A stretch of 64,000 nt of DNA from Alcaligenes parafaecalis. GTDB lineage: Bacteria > Pseudomonadota > Gammaproteobacteria > Burkholderiales > Burkholderiaceae_B. Position 1 is the first letter of the stretch, and each line of letters begins with the position of its first letter. Under the pieces are notes generated by a model. It was not told where the DNA came from. It made no database searches and saw nothing but the letters and a program-made list of their open reading frames with translations. Below are positions 24,617 to 32,883 of this stretch, one piece after another. The position numbers and the translations under genes were made by a program. Location: contig NZ_JAPKNA010000002.1 of the NCBI RefSeq assembly GCF_026344135.1, positions 496,001-560,000 on the forward strand, in the 5' to 3' direction.

Positions 24617-25303
24617 TCAGCGCACAAAGCGCGATGAGTCCTGGGCGTGAAAGTAGTCGGTAAAGCGTTGCGCCGTAGCGCGTATATCGCTGGTTTCAAA
24701 CAGGCTGCTGATAACGGCAACGCTATCAACCCCTGCTTCCAGCAGTTCGGGCATTTTCTCGGGTGTGATGCCGCCAATGGCCACAATGGCAGCACGCCGT
24801 CCCTCGTGTTCTTGTTCTTGGCAAAGCAGTCTTGCTTGTCGCAAGGTGTTCAGTTCAGCCGGTGGGGCTTCGGGTTTGACGCTGGATGGATACATGGCCC
24901 CGAAGGCAATGTAGTCTGCATCGTCCGCCAGGGCCTGGCGAGCCAGATCCAGACTGTTGTAGCAGGAGCGTCCCAGCAGGGCTTGCGGCCCCAGTGCCTG
25001 ACGGGCCTGGGTCAGTTCGCCATCGCTTTTACCCAGGTGTGCGCCTTGCACGTCAAACTCTTGCGCCCAACTCCAATGATCGTTCACCAATAACGGCAGA
25101 TCCAAAGACAGGCATAACTTGATCAACTCTTTGAGTTGTTGCTGGCGGATTGGTTCCGGGCCGTTCTTGCGACGAAACTGCAAGACCTGCAAACCACCTT
25201 CGTGAGCGGCGCGCACTGCGTTCAACAGGCGGGCGGTGTCGTCCCATTCGGGAGTAATGCCGTAGAGACCGGCAGGAAAGCGCAGGGTGGTGGCGTCAGT
25301 CAT
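24617..25303 (-). CDS. thiE: Thiamine-phosphate synthase ThiE
   Basis: ThiE joins HMP pyrophosphate to thiazole phosphate to form thiamine monophosphate. The 228-residue TIM-barrel protein shows GLYGITPE, QFRRKN, LLVNDHWSWAQEFDVQGAHLGKSD and AIGGITPEKMPELLEAGVDSVAVIS, all at the expected places. I use the ATG at 25303; a TTG at 25315 would add four residues. Its start overlaps the end of the thiD-like gene by 8 bases. No TPP riboswitch is visible upstream of this pair. Confidence 0.94.
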   Translation of the reverse strand: MTDATTLRFPAGLYGITPEWDDTARLLNAVRAAHEGGLQVLQFRRKNGPEPIRQQQLKELIKLCLSLDLPLLVNDHWSWAQEFDVQGAHLGKSDGELTQARQALGPQALLGRSCYNSLDLARQALADDADYIAFGAMYPSSVKPEAPPAELNTLRQARLLCQEQEHEGRRAAIVAIGGITPEKMPELLEAGVDSVAVISSLFETSDIRATAQRFTDYFHAQDSSRFVR

Positions 25304-26123
25304 TTTGGGGAGCAACAGGGTTGAACAGGCGGTGGCCCATACCGGGCTGGAAGGTGTCGGTGGCGCGTGCCTGTAGATGCAGCAAGGCTGATTCTACCGC
25401 GTTATCCAGCTCGTGGCCTTGAGCCAGAAAGCTCAGGCAAGCCGTAGCCAGCAAACTATCGCTGTCCTGCTGGCGCACACCGCCATCGAGCGGAATGCTG
25501 TAGTCCAGTCGGCCATGATGCCCCTGGAAACGGGTATGCCACTGCCCGGCGGCACCCGGTACGCCCGTTACCAGTACGGCATTGGCGCCGTTATTCAGCA
25601 AGGTTTCCACGGCGTCGGGGGTGTCGCCCAGCAGTTCGTCGGCTTGCCAGCGCTCCAGGCTGGGGTGGTCGATCAGTAATAAAGAACTGAGCGGCAGCAG
25701 CAGGCGTAAACTGGCATCCAGGGCGTCGTCTGCATCCAGCTCGTCCAGGCCTGTGGGCATGGCGCTTAAATGCAGGACCAAGGGCAGTTCGGGGTAGTCG
25801 GAGCAAAGCTCGGCCACCATGCTGGCGATTTCGGGGCTGTAGACGGGGCCGCACTTGATGGCCTGAATATTCATGTCTTCCAGCAAGCAGCGTGCCTGGT
25901 CGTCGGCAATGTCTTCAGCCAGAGTCTGGATGTTTTCCTGCTGGGCGCTATCGCGTACCAGCAAGGCGGTCGGAACGCTGACAATATGGCAGCCCAGACG
26001 AGCGCCAGTGATCGCATCCGCAGGCAGGTGAGCCCCACCGCTGGGGTCATAGGGAGCCAGCACGAGGGCCAGGGCAGGACTTGAATTTTTGATTTCAGCA
26101 GCCATCTTGTCTTGGTTACACAT
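25296..26123 (-). CDS. thiD: Divergent ThiD-like hydroxymethylpyrimidine (phosphate) kinase
   Basis: This is a ribokinase-fold protein of 275 residues with the ThiD opening in altered form (VLAPYDPSGGAHLPADAIT, where typical ThiD has AGSDxSGGAGIQADLKT). It differs at key sites. The C-terminal anion-hole motif GTGCTLS is replaced by SDSLLATACLS, which removes the catalytic Cys, and the KGGH motif is replaced by TGVPG. Its overlap with thiE supports a role in thiamine synthesis. It may still be a kinase with altered residues or may have another function; other thiD genes could exist outside the window. Confidence 0.75.
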   Translation of the reverse strand: MCNQDKMAAEIKNSSPALALVLAPYDPSGGAHLPADAITGARLGCHIVSVPTALLVRDSAQQENIQTLAEDIADDQARCLLEDMNIQAIKCGPVYSPEIASMVAELCSDYPELPLVLHLSAMPTGLDELDADDALDASLRLLLPLSSLLLIDHPSLERWQADELLGDTPDAVETLLNNGANAVLVTGVPGAAGQWHTRFQGHHGRLDYSIPLDGGVRQQDSDSLLATACLSFLAQGHELDNAVESALLHLQARATDTFQPGMGHRLFNPVAPQND

Positions 26124-26245
26124 GCAGGGCCAGCACGGCTCTGGATGTCACGGGTTGAGTAATTTAGTAATATGAACCCCATTTTAATGGATTGCCCCGA
26201 TTTGCACGCGGATCGGACTATGTTTACAAATACAGTAGGAATACT

Positions 26246-26410
26246 ATGCGTACGTGGATGTGCCTGATTTGCGGCTGGATTTATGATGAAGAAGCAGGCT
26301 TGCCTGAGGAAGGCATTGCGCCGGGCACACTCTGGGAAGATGTCCCTCCAAACTGGGTCTGTCCCGAATGCGGCGCTCGTAAGGAAGACTTTGAAATGAT
26401 CCAGGTGTGA
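26246..26410 (+). CDS. Rubredoxin
   Basis: This is a 54-residue iron-only electron carrier. The four cysteines lie in two knuckles, CLICGWIY and CPECGARKEDF, and the core contains EEGIAPGTLWEDVPPNWVCP as in standard rubredoxins. I use the ATG at 26246, preceded by AGTAGGA; the frame open from 26192 would add a non-homologous leader. It is divergent to the thiD-like gene. The redox partner is not identifiable from context. Confidence 0.95.
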   Translation: MRTWMCLICGWIYDEEAGLPEEGIAPGTLWEDVPPNWVCPECGARKEDFEMIQV

Positions 26411-26453
26411 TCATTTCAAGTTCCAAGGTGGTTTGTTTTGACGGGAGGTGTGT

Positions 26454-27044
26454 ATGAGTGCCACTAGCCAGTCCCCGCTAATCCAAGAAAGCGCTGATTT
26501 AACGCACCACCTGTTACTTGCCATGCCCGGTGTGGTATCGGGCAGCTTGGCCGACACGGTGATTTATGTCTGTGAACATAATGAACAAGGCGCCTTGGGT
26601 CTGGTCATTAATCGACCAACGGATCTAAGCCTGGTTGAGCTTCTGTCTCGTATCGAGGTGGACGTAGAAAACCGGGCGGATCTGGCCGCGACCTCCGTTT
26701 ACTTTGGCGGACCTGTGCAAACGGACCGCGGCTTTGTTCTCCATGACTCCGATAAAATCTATACCTCCAGCTTGGGGGTGGGTGATCTGACCCTGACGAC
26801 TTCCCGCGATGTTTTGCAGGATGTGGCTCAAGGCCAGGGACCAGTGCATATGCTGGTTACGCTGGGCTACGCCGGTTGGGGTGCCGGTCAGTTGGAAAGC
26901 GAGATGGCTGACAATGCCTGGCTGAGCATTAAAGCCACCCATGAAATCTTGTTCTCTACGCCAGTCGGCGAGCGCTACGATCGTGCCCTTGCTCTGCTGG
27001 GAATCAGTCCTTTTACCCTGACAGGTGCTGCGGGCCATGCCTGA
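26454..27044 (+). CDS. yqgE: YqgE/AlgH family protein
   Basis: This 196-residue protein of the UPF0301 (YqgE/AlgH) family has an unresolved function; the family has been linked to regulation in pseudomonads. Conserved parts are LLLAMPGVVSGSLADTVIYVCEH, LGLVINRPTDL, VYFGGPVQTDRGFVLH and GYAGWGAGQLESEMADNAW. GGGAGG precedes a GTG (26448) and an ATG (26454); the latter has the better spacing. It overlaps ruvX by 8 bases, the common yqgE-yqgF pairing. The pyrR/pyrB genes that often follow are absent here. Confidence 0.94.
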   Translation: MSATSQSPLIQESADLTHHLLLAMPGVVSGSLADTVIYVCEHNEQGALGLVINRPTDLSLVELLSRIEVDVENRADLAATSVYFGGPVQTDRGFVLHDSDKIYTSSLGVGDLTLTTSRDVLQDVAQGQGPVHMLVTLGYAGWGAGQLESEMADNAWLSIKATHEILFSTPVGERYDRALALLGISPFTLTGAAGHA

Positions 27045-27468
27045 ACACGAAACCCCGTCAACGGTCAGCTCGGCGCAAACCTTGCTGGCCTTTGACTATG
27101 GCCTGAAAAAAATTGGTGTGGCTTTAGGTAATACCTTGACGCGCCAGGCCCGCCCTTATACGATTTTGCGGCCCGTCACGCGGGAACAGCGCTTTGCGGC
27201 TATCGAGGCTTTGCTAAAAGAATGGCAGCCTGATCGCGTCGTGGTGGGTTTGCCTTTGACCCTGGATGGTGGCGAGCAGTATGCTTCGCTGCGGTGTCGG
27301 CGTTTCGCCAACCAACTGCATGGTCGCTACGGCGTAGCAGTAGACCTGGTCGATGAGCGGGGCTCCAGTATGGAAGCTCAAGAATTGCTGGGCAATAATG
27401 ACGATGATGATGCCATGGCAGCCTGCGTAATCCTGCAGCGATATCTGGATAGCCTGCCACGGGCCTGA
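27037..27468 (+). CDS. ruvX: Putative pre-16S rRNA nuclease YqgF (RuvX)
   Basis: YqgF is an RNase H-fold nuclease implicated in 5'-end maturation of 16S rRNA and once proposed as a Holliday-junction resolvase. The protein (143 residues from the ATG at 27037) has LAFDYGLKKIGVALG with the first catalytic Asp, VVVGLPLTLDG, the Glu in DERGSS and the final Asp pair in DDDAMAACVILQRYL. The start overlaps the end of yqgE. Confidence 0.95.
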   Translation: MPEHETPSTVSSAQTLLAFDYGLKKIGVALGNTLTRQARPYTILRPVTREQRFAAIEALLKEWQPDRVVVGLPLTLDGGEQYASLRCRRFANQLHGRYGVAVDLVDERGSSMEAQELLGNNDDDDAMAACVILQRYLDSLPRA

Positions 27469-27491
27469 GCCCTCTACAAGGTTGCAGCCTT

Positions 27492-28256
27492 TTGATTAGT
27501 TTATTTCGTTTTAGTTGGCGCGCCGTCGCCCTGATTGTGTGGATCTTATTCGGTCTGTTCAGCGTCGGCCTGGTTTTTCCGGTATTGCGCCCAGGTGGGC
27601 GTCGCGTCATGGTACTGCTGATGTCACGCCTGTTGATGCGTATCTGCGGTGTGCGTGTTATTGCGCATGGTCAGGCTGTGCAGGATCGCGCCGTGCTCTA
27701 TGTCTCCAATCACGTGTCCTGGCTGGATATCTTCGTCATCAATAGTGTGCGCTGCACGTCTTTTATTGCCAAAAGCGATATTCGGCGCTGGCCTGTCATC
27801 GGCTGGCTGGTTGCCGGTGCAGGGACCGTATTTATCGAGCGTGGCCAGCGTCGCGCCATTCAGATTGTCAGCCAGCAAATGGCTACCTGCTTCGAGCGGG
27901 GTGATGCGGTTGGGCTCTTTCCTGAAGGCACAACATCCACGGGGCTGGATGTGCGGCCCTTTCATGCCAGTTTGTTTGAGGCTGCCATTGCCTTGAATGT
28001 GGATATTCAGCCTATGGCCTTGGTGTTTGAACACGCAGGGCAACGCACCGAGCGTTTTGCTTTTGTGGGTGAACAATCCCTGGTTGCGAATATCTGGGTC
28101 TTGTTAAGCGCCCGCAAGGTGTCCGTGCATTGTCATTTTCTGGAATTGATTCCCGCTCAGTCCTGTACGGAGTGGGGGCGTTCACAGACGGCGCAGCAGG
28201 CCAGGGAGCAAGTCCGCGCCATTGTGTGTCCTGAAGAGCTTGCAGTAGAAGTCTAA
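27492..28256 (+). CDS. plsC: 1-acyl-sn-glycerol-3-phosphate acyltransferase (PlsC family)
   Basis: This is a membrane acyltransferase that makes phosphatidic acid from lysophosphatidic acid. The 254-residue protein has an N-terminal membrane segment (about 10-35) and the motif NHVSWLD (NHX4D catalytic box, about residue 72). A substrate-binding FPEGTTS (about 137) and a block-III-like KSDIRRWPVIGW are also present. The start is TTG with no strong Shine-Dalgarno, 23 bp after ruvX, so it is probably coupled to the upstream operon. A related lyso-ornithine lipid acyltransferase is an alternative. Confidence 0.88.
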   Translation: MISLFRFSWRAVALIVWILFGLFSVGLVFPVLRPGGRRVMVLLMSRLLMRICGVRVIAHGQAVQDRAVLYVSNHVSWLDIFVINSVRCTSFIAKSDIRRWPVIGWLVAGAGTVFIERGQRRAIQIVSQQMATCFERGDAVGLFPEGTTSTGLDVRPFHASLFEAAIALNVDIQPMALVFEHAGQRTERFAFVGEQSLVANIWVLLSARKVSVHCHFLELIPAQSCTEWGRSQTAQQAREQVRAIVCPEELAVEV

Positions 28257-28275
28257 AGGGCCAGGCCGCCTGGGT

Positions 28276-29112
28276 TCAGGTCGGCTTTTTGCTTTCTGGA
28301 CAATGAATTTGTACCAGATGACGGTCCTGCAAACGGACCGCGCTTAACTGGCGTCCCCAGACACAACCCGTATCCAGGCTGATCACGGTAGGCGTGTTCA
28401 GCAAGCCCAAGGTAGACCAATGACCAAAAATAATAGGCACGTGGGCACAGGCGCGATTCGGTAGTTCGTACCAAGGCAGCAAGCCGGACTCGGTATCAGG
28501 CGCACCCTTGTGCTTGAAGTCCATATGGCCATTCACATCGCACATGCGCATGCGGGTCAGGGTGCTGACAATGGCACGCAGACGGTCGTAGCCTTGCAGT
28601 TCGGCATCCCAGCGGTCGGGGTTGTTGCCGAACAATTCGATAATCTTGTCTTGCCAGTCATCCGCACGCAGCAGCGTTTCCAGTTCGTGGGCGTATTCCA
28701 GCGCCTGTTCTGGGCTCCAGTCAGGATGCACACCGGCATGAACCATCAAATGTCCATGCTCGTAATGAGCCAGGGGCTGGTGTCGCAGCCAGTCCAGCAG
28801 CTCTTGCGCGTCTGGCGCAGCCAGCAGTTCCTGCAAGGTATCCTGCTTGCCGGACTTGCGTACCCCGGCAGCAACCGCCAGGCAGTGAATGTCGTGGTTG
28901 CCCAGCACGCAAACAGCGCGATCACCCAGAGAGCGAATCAGACGCAGGGCACCCAGAGAGTCCGGGCCGCGGTTGACCAGATCGCCCGCAAACCAGAAGG
29001 TGGCCTGGCTGTCAGCCGCCACATCAGGATGGCTGAGCAAGCTGTCCAGGGGGCGGCAGCAGCCTTGAATATCACCAATCGCCCAGATGGCGGGGGAAGT
29101 TGCTAGGGACAT
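28276..29112 (-). CDS. apaH: Bis(5'-nucleosyl)-tetraphosphatase, symmetrical (ApaH)
   Basis: ApaH splits Ap4A into two ADP and also removes Np4 caps from RNA. The 278-residue metallophosphatase shows GDIQGC, GDLVNRGPDSLG, GNHDIHCL and, near the C-terminus, IIFGHWSTLG and LDTGCVWGRQLSAVRL, the full ApaH motif set. It starts 3 bp after the lptG stop codon, so the two genes are likely co-transcribed. Confidence 0.96.
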   Translation of the reverse strand: MSLATSPAIWAIGDIQGCCRPLDSLLSHPDVAADSQATFWFAGDLVNRGPDSLGALRLIRSLGDRAVCVLGNHDIHCLAVAAGVRKSGKQDTLQELLAAPDAQELLDWLRHQPLAHYEHGHLMVHAGVHPDWSPEQALEYAHELETLLRADDWQDKIIELFGNNPDRWDAELQGYDRLRAIVSTLTRMRMCDVNGHMDFKHKGAPDTESGLLPWYELPNRACAHVPIIFGHWSTLGLLNTPTVISLDTGCVWGRQLSAVRLQDRHLVQIHCPESKKPT

Positions 29113-29115
29113 GAT

Positions 29116-30276
29116 TTAGTTGGTTGTGCTGGAGTTGCGACGTCGCCGGTTGTGCCGGTTTTCCATCATGATAAGAGCACTCAAGGCCATAGCCATAGCG
29201 ACCAAGTTCGGCACCAGTGCCGTGACCCACGGCGCCAGATTGCTAAGCATGGCTACGTTCAGGGCAAGCTGGTTGATCATGAAAAAGCCCACGCCCAGCA
29301 AGATGCCGGTAAAGACCTTGGTTCCCACACCGCCGTGGCGGGTTTGCATGAAGCCGATAGGTGCAGCAATGGTAATCATGACCAGCAAGGTAAAGGGGTA
29401 AGCCACTTTGCGCCACAGGGCCACAACCTGACGTTTGGTTTGCAGCTTGTTCGCGTCCAGATAGCCGATGTAGTCCTTCAAATCCAGAATGGACATGCGC
29501 TCGGGGGTGACCACACGGGCAATCAGACGGTCGGGCGTCAGTGTGGTGGTCAGTGTCAGGTCCGGGCGTTTTTCAATACGCACCAAAGGCTGATCGGGTG
29601 CTTTGTCTTGCGCCAGGGCCTTGTGGGACTGTTCACTCAAATGGGTTTCGGTAACGTCCTGCAAGTCCAGTTGGTTCTTGTGGAACTGGCCAGTGGGTGC
29701 TTGTGTCATGGTGTTCAGGCGTTGTCCGTCAGTGAAGTCAAACACACTGACATCTGTCACGTTGCCATTGCCCTGCAGATTGGCAATATTGATGATGCGT
29801 ACGCCACCACTGTCATTGCTCTCTTTGAACCAATATCCACTTTCGAGCCGTCCACCCCCTGAGCGGCCCAGCAGGGCCATGCCTTGTTCGCTGGATTTGA
29901 TCTCGGCCATTGGGGTGACATACTCGGACAATACAAAGGCACCGCCTACCAGGGGTAGTGTGATGGTCCAGAGCATCAGCATCATGTGCAGGCCGCTGAC
30001 GCCCGAGGCTCGCAAGATAACCAGCTCATTGCGCTGGGCCAGGCTGGCCAAAGCCAGGGTGGCCCCAATCAGCAAACCGATGGGCAGCAAATCGTACAAA
30101 CGGGTGGGCAGTTCTAGCGCCTGAATGTAGAACAGATTGGCCAAGGTAAATTTGGAGCCGACTTTGTCCAGCTCTTCGATCAGGGCGAAAAAGGTAAACA
30201 GGCCAAGCAAGGCAATCAGCACCACGGCGCTGGAGCGATAGATTTCGGAAGCGAGATAGCGGCGAGCGGTGCGCAT
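29116..30276 (-). CDS. lptG: LPS export ABC transporter permease LptG
   Basis: LptG is one of two permeases in LptB2FGC, which pulls lipopolysaccharide from the inner membrane. The 386-residue protein has six predicted membrane segments, three at each end, around a periplasmic beta-jellyroll (about 125-285). Motifs match LptG, not LptF: ALASLAQRNELVILRASGVS, SEYVTPMAE and LTPDRLIARVVTPERMSI. The partner lptF, usually directly upstream, is not here; mtgA occupies that place. Confidence 0.93.
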   Translation of the reverse strand: MRTARRYLASEIYRSSAVVLIALLGLFTFFALIEELDKVGSKFTLANLFYIQALELPTRLYDLLPIGLLIGATLALASLAQRNELVILRASGVSGLHMMLMLWTITLPLVGGAFVLSEYVTPMAEIKSSEQGMALLGRSGGGRLESGYWFKESNDSGGVRIINIANLQGNGNVTDVSVFDFTDGQRLNTMTQAPTGQFHKNQLDLQDVTETHLSEQSHKALAQDKAPDQPLVRIEKRPDLTLTTTLTPDRLIARVVTPERMSILDLKDYIGYLDANKLQTKRQVVALWRKVAYPFTLLVMITIAAPIGFMQTRHGGVGTKVFTGILLGVGFFMINQLALNVAMLSNLAPWVTALVPNLVAMAMALSALIMMENRHNRRRRNSSTTN

Positions 30277-30329
30277 GAAAATAGGGCCCAGGAAAGACGT
30301 GGCTAGCTTAACAAAAATGCGGATTGCAG

Positions 30330-31049
30330 TCAGGGAATAGCGACTTGTCGCATACGTTGACTGATGGTGCGCGTGCGCGATTGCAGATAGGGGCTGTTAC
30401 GGTTTTTGTCATAGTAGGCTGGGTTGGGCAACATGCCCGCCAGCTTGGCGGCTTGCAGGGCGCTGAGCTTGGCGGCATCAATTTTGAAGTAATGGCGCGA
30501 AGCGGCTTGGGCGCCAAATACTCCTTCTCCCCATTGGGCCACGTTCAGGTACAGCTCCAGGATGCGTTCCTTGCTCATGACGGTTTCAATCATATAGGTC
30601 AGAATCAACTCCTGGCCTTTACGAAAATAACTGCGTGATTCCGATAGAAACAGATTCTTGGCCAACTGCTGGGAAATAGTAGAGCCACCGCGGCGGCGGG
30701 CAGAGCCCTTTTCCGACTGGCGACGGTTGTATTCCCAGGCTTTACGGATGGCATCCCATTCGACTCCGGAATGGTTCAGGAAGTTCGAGTCTTCGGATGC
30801 AATCACCGCGCGCTTCAAGTTCGCATTGATCTGGTCGTAGGGGACCCATTGGTAGCGTAATTCAGCGTCGGCATTGGTACTGCGCAACTGGCCCTGTTCT
30901 GCCGCCATAAAGGTGGTCATGCGGGGCGGCACCACGCTATACCAGAGCACCATCAAAAAGAGGGCGATCTGATAGAGCAGGACACCAGCGGCCACGGCCA
31001 GAACGGCCAGGCCAGCCAGTTTCCAGGGGTGGGCCAGAAGGCGACGCAC
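30330..31049 (-). CDS. mtgA: Monofunctional peptidoglycan transglycosylase MtgA
   Basis: MtgA polymerises glycan strands from lipid II. The 239-residue protein has an N-terminal membrane anchor (about 12-38) and a single GT51 domain with EDSNFLNHSGVEWDAI (catalytic Glu), RRGGSTISQQLAKNL and KERILELYLNVAQWGEGVFG. It lies one base after aroE, an arrangement known from other Alcaligenaceae. Confidence 0.97.
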   Translation of the reverse strand: MRRLLAHPWKLAGLAVLAVAAGVLLYQIALFLMVLWYSVVPPRMTTFMAAEQGQLRSTNADAELRYQWVPYDQINANLKRAVIASEDSNFLNHSGVEWDAIRKAWEYNRRQSEKGSARRRGGSTISQQLAKNLFLSESRSYFRKGQELILTYMIETVMSKERILELYLNVAQWGEGVFGAQAASRHYFKIDAAKLSALQAAKLAGMLPNPAYYDKNRNSPYLQSRTRTISQRMRQVAIP

Positions 31050-31050
31050 G

Positions 31051-31902
31051 TCAGACTTGTCCGATAGCCTGGCGCAAGCTGGCCAGTACGGGTTCTACAT
31101 CGGCCTCGACACCATGCCAAATCTGAAAGCTGGCTGCGGCCTGGCCGACCAGCATGCCCAAGCCATCTTTGCTATGGGTGGCACCAGCCTGTTCGGCAGC
31201 GCGCATGAAGGCGGTAGGTTCGCTGGCGTAGAACATATCGTAGGCCAGGGAGTTGCTGCGGTAGCGGGCGTCCGGCAGTTCGGGCAGATTCTGGTTCAGG
31301 CTGGCCGAGGTAGCGTTGATCACGATGTCCCAGTCGCCACAGTGGTCATCCAGACCGCCTGCGCTCAGACGACGCGAGGCATCCGGGTCCAGGGCAACCA
31401 CTTGTTCACGGATGTCGTAGGCCTTGGCGCTGGTGCGATTGATAATGTGCAGCAGCTCGCAACCCGCTTCCAGCAAGGGGAACACGACCCCACGCGAGGC
31501 ACCGCCCGCACCAATCAGCAAGATGCGCTTGCCTTCCGGGTTATGGCCGACGCGCAGCAGGTCCGCGCACAGGCCCACGCCGTCCGTATTGCAGCCATGC
31601 AACTGGCCATTTTCCAGCCACAGTGTATTGACGGCCCCGGCCATGCGGGCACGGCGGCTCAGATTCGAGCCCACCAGGTCATAGGCTTGCTCTTTGAACG
31701 GCAAGGTCACGTTCAGGCCGCTGCCGTCTTTGAAGAACTCCTCCACCGTGGCGCTAAAGCCATCCAGGGGTGCAAGAATGCGTTCGTAGCTTAGGGCCAG
31801 ATTGAACTGGCTGGCAAACTGCGTATGGATTTGTGGCGAGCGGCTGTGCTCGATAGGGTGACCAATAACGCCGTAGCGCTTGGCAGGAGTCGTGTCGGGC
31901 AT
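31051..31902 (-). CDS. aroE: Shikimate dehydrogenase AroE
   Basis: AroE reduces 3-dehydroshikimate to shikimate with NADPH. The 283-residue protein contains GHPIEHSRSPQIH (substrate-binding Ser pair), GLNVTLPFKEQAYDL with the catalytic Lys, GAGGASRGV for NADP binding and NATSASL. It is followed with a 1-bp gap by mtgA and is preceded by a TonB-like gene 106 bp away on the same strand. Confidence 0.97.
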   Translation of the reverse strand: MPDTTPAKRYGVIGHPIEHSRSPQIHTQFASQFNLALSYERILAPLDGFSATVEEFFKDGSGLNVTLPFKEQAYDLVGSNLSRRARMAGAVNTLWLENGQLHGCNTDGVGLCADLLRVGHNPEGKRILLIGAGGASRGVVFPLLEAGCELLHIINRTSAKAYDIREQVVALDPDASRRLSAGGLDDHCGDWDIVINATSASLNQNLPELPDARYRSNSLAYDMFYASEPTAFMRAAEQAGATHSKDGLGMLVGQAAASFQIWHGVEADVEPVLASLRQAIGQV

Positions 31903-32008
31903 GGTTAAGCGATGCGTGTCTTGTTGTGAGGTGTCAGCACCGAGGCTGAAAGGACGTATTTTACCCCAGGGTCTGCTTTAACTAGAGCTTGCTGTGGACA
32001 ATACGGTC

Positions 32009-32878
32009 TTAGGGTGAGCCCGGGCTGTGCATACTGAGTTTGTCATGCGTGAAACTCCAGGTTCGGGTGATCACCAGCACATCCGAGCCGGGTGCCAATT
32101 GTTCGGGCAACGGTGCAAAAGGGGCGGCCAGTTCCACAATGCGGCGGGCAGCCAGATTCAAGGCTGCCTGCTCAGAAGCTTGGGTAATCTGGGCACGTAA
32201 AAGACTGCCATCGCGCCGGATATAGACGGTCATCTGAAGCTGGCCATAGAGCTGCTCGCCTGCTTGCTTGGGGTAGTGGCGTGTGCCGGTCTGCTCAATT
32301 TTCTGACGCCATTGATCCAGGTACTGGGCTTGATCACTGGCTTTGGCACTGGGGCCTACGTAGTGGTAGCGGGGCTGGCGTTGCTGTTCACGAATTTGCT
32401 CGCGCAAAATGGCCAGCTGGCTGTTTTGAACTTGCGGGTCCAGATCGTGGTCGTCGGGGCCAGGCTCAATGGACGCACCAATATATTCAGGGCTGGGTGT
32501 CGAGGGGGGCGCTTTATCCTGACTTTCCAGTTCGCCCAGCAGACGCTGCTGTTCCGCTTCCAGGCTTTGCTGGCGCGCGCGCAAGGCTTCCAGCACTAAT
32601 TGATTGGGCAGATTGGGATCAGTGAGCGGAAGAGGGTTGCTGGCTTGCCCTTGCTGATGCTCTCCGCCACCGTCCAGATTCAGTTGGGCCAGCAGTTGGG
32701 GGTGCAGTGGCACCGAGTCGGTACTGAAATTGACCAGCGCCACATCCAGACTCTGGGCTGCGGCGGGCAAGGGCGCACGAGCAGGCCAGAAAATCAGCAA
32801 AAGGTGGATCAGGGCCGAAAGGGCGACCGCCAACCATAGATAATCTTTGGGTGCGTGGCGGCGGTCGAGCGTGGCCAT
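32009..32878 (-). CDS. TonB C-terminal domain protein (energy transducer-like)
   Basis: This 289-residue protein has one N-terminal membrane segment (about 14-32) and a long charged, Gln-rich periplasmic linker with coiled-coil character (about 95-175). The C-terminal TonB-like domain (about 195-285) includes YGQLQMTVYIRRDGSLLRAQI and AARRIVELAAPFAPLPE. No exbB/exbD genes are near. TonB would normally energise outer-membrane receptors; a TolA-like structural role is also possible. It begins 5 bp after the RNase II-like gene. Confidence 0.82.
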   Translation of the reverse strand: MATLDRRHAPKDYLWLAVALSALIHLLLIFWPARAPLPAAAQSLDVALVNFSTDSVPLHPQLLAQLNLDGGGEHQQGQASNPLPLTDPNLPNQLVLEALRARQQSLEAEQQRLLGELESQDKAPPSTPSPEYIGASIEPGPDDHDLDPQVQNSQLAILREQIREQQRQPRYHYVGPSAKASDQAQYLDQWRQKIEQTGTRHYPKQAGEQLYGQLQMTVYIRRDGSLLRAQITQASEQAALNLAARRIVELAAPFAPLPEQLAPGSDVLVITRTWSFTHDKLSMHSPGSP

Positions 32879-32883
32879 GGTCG

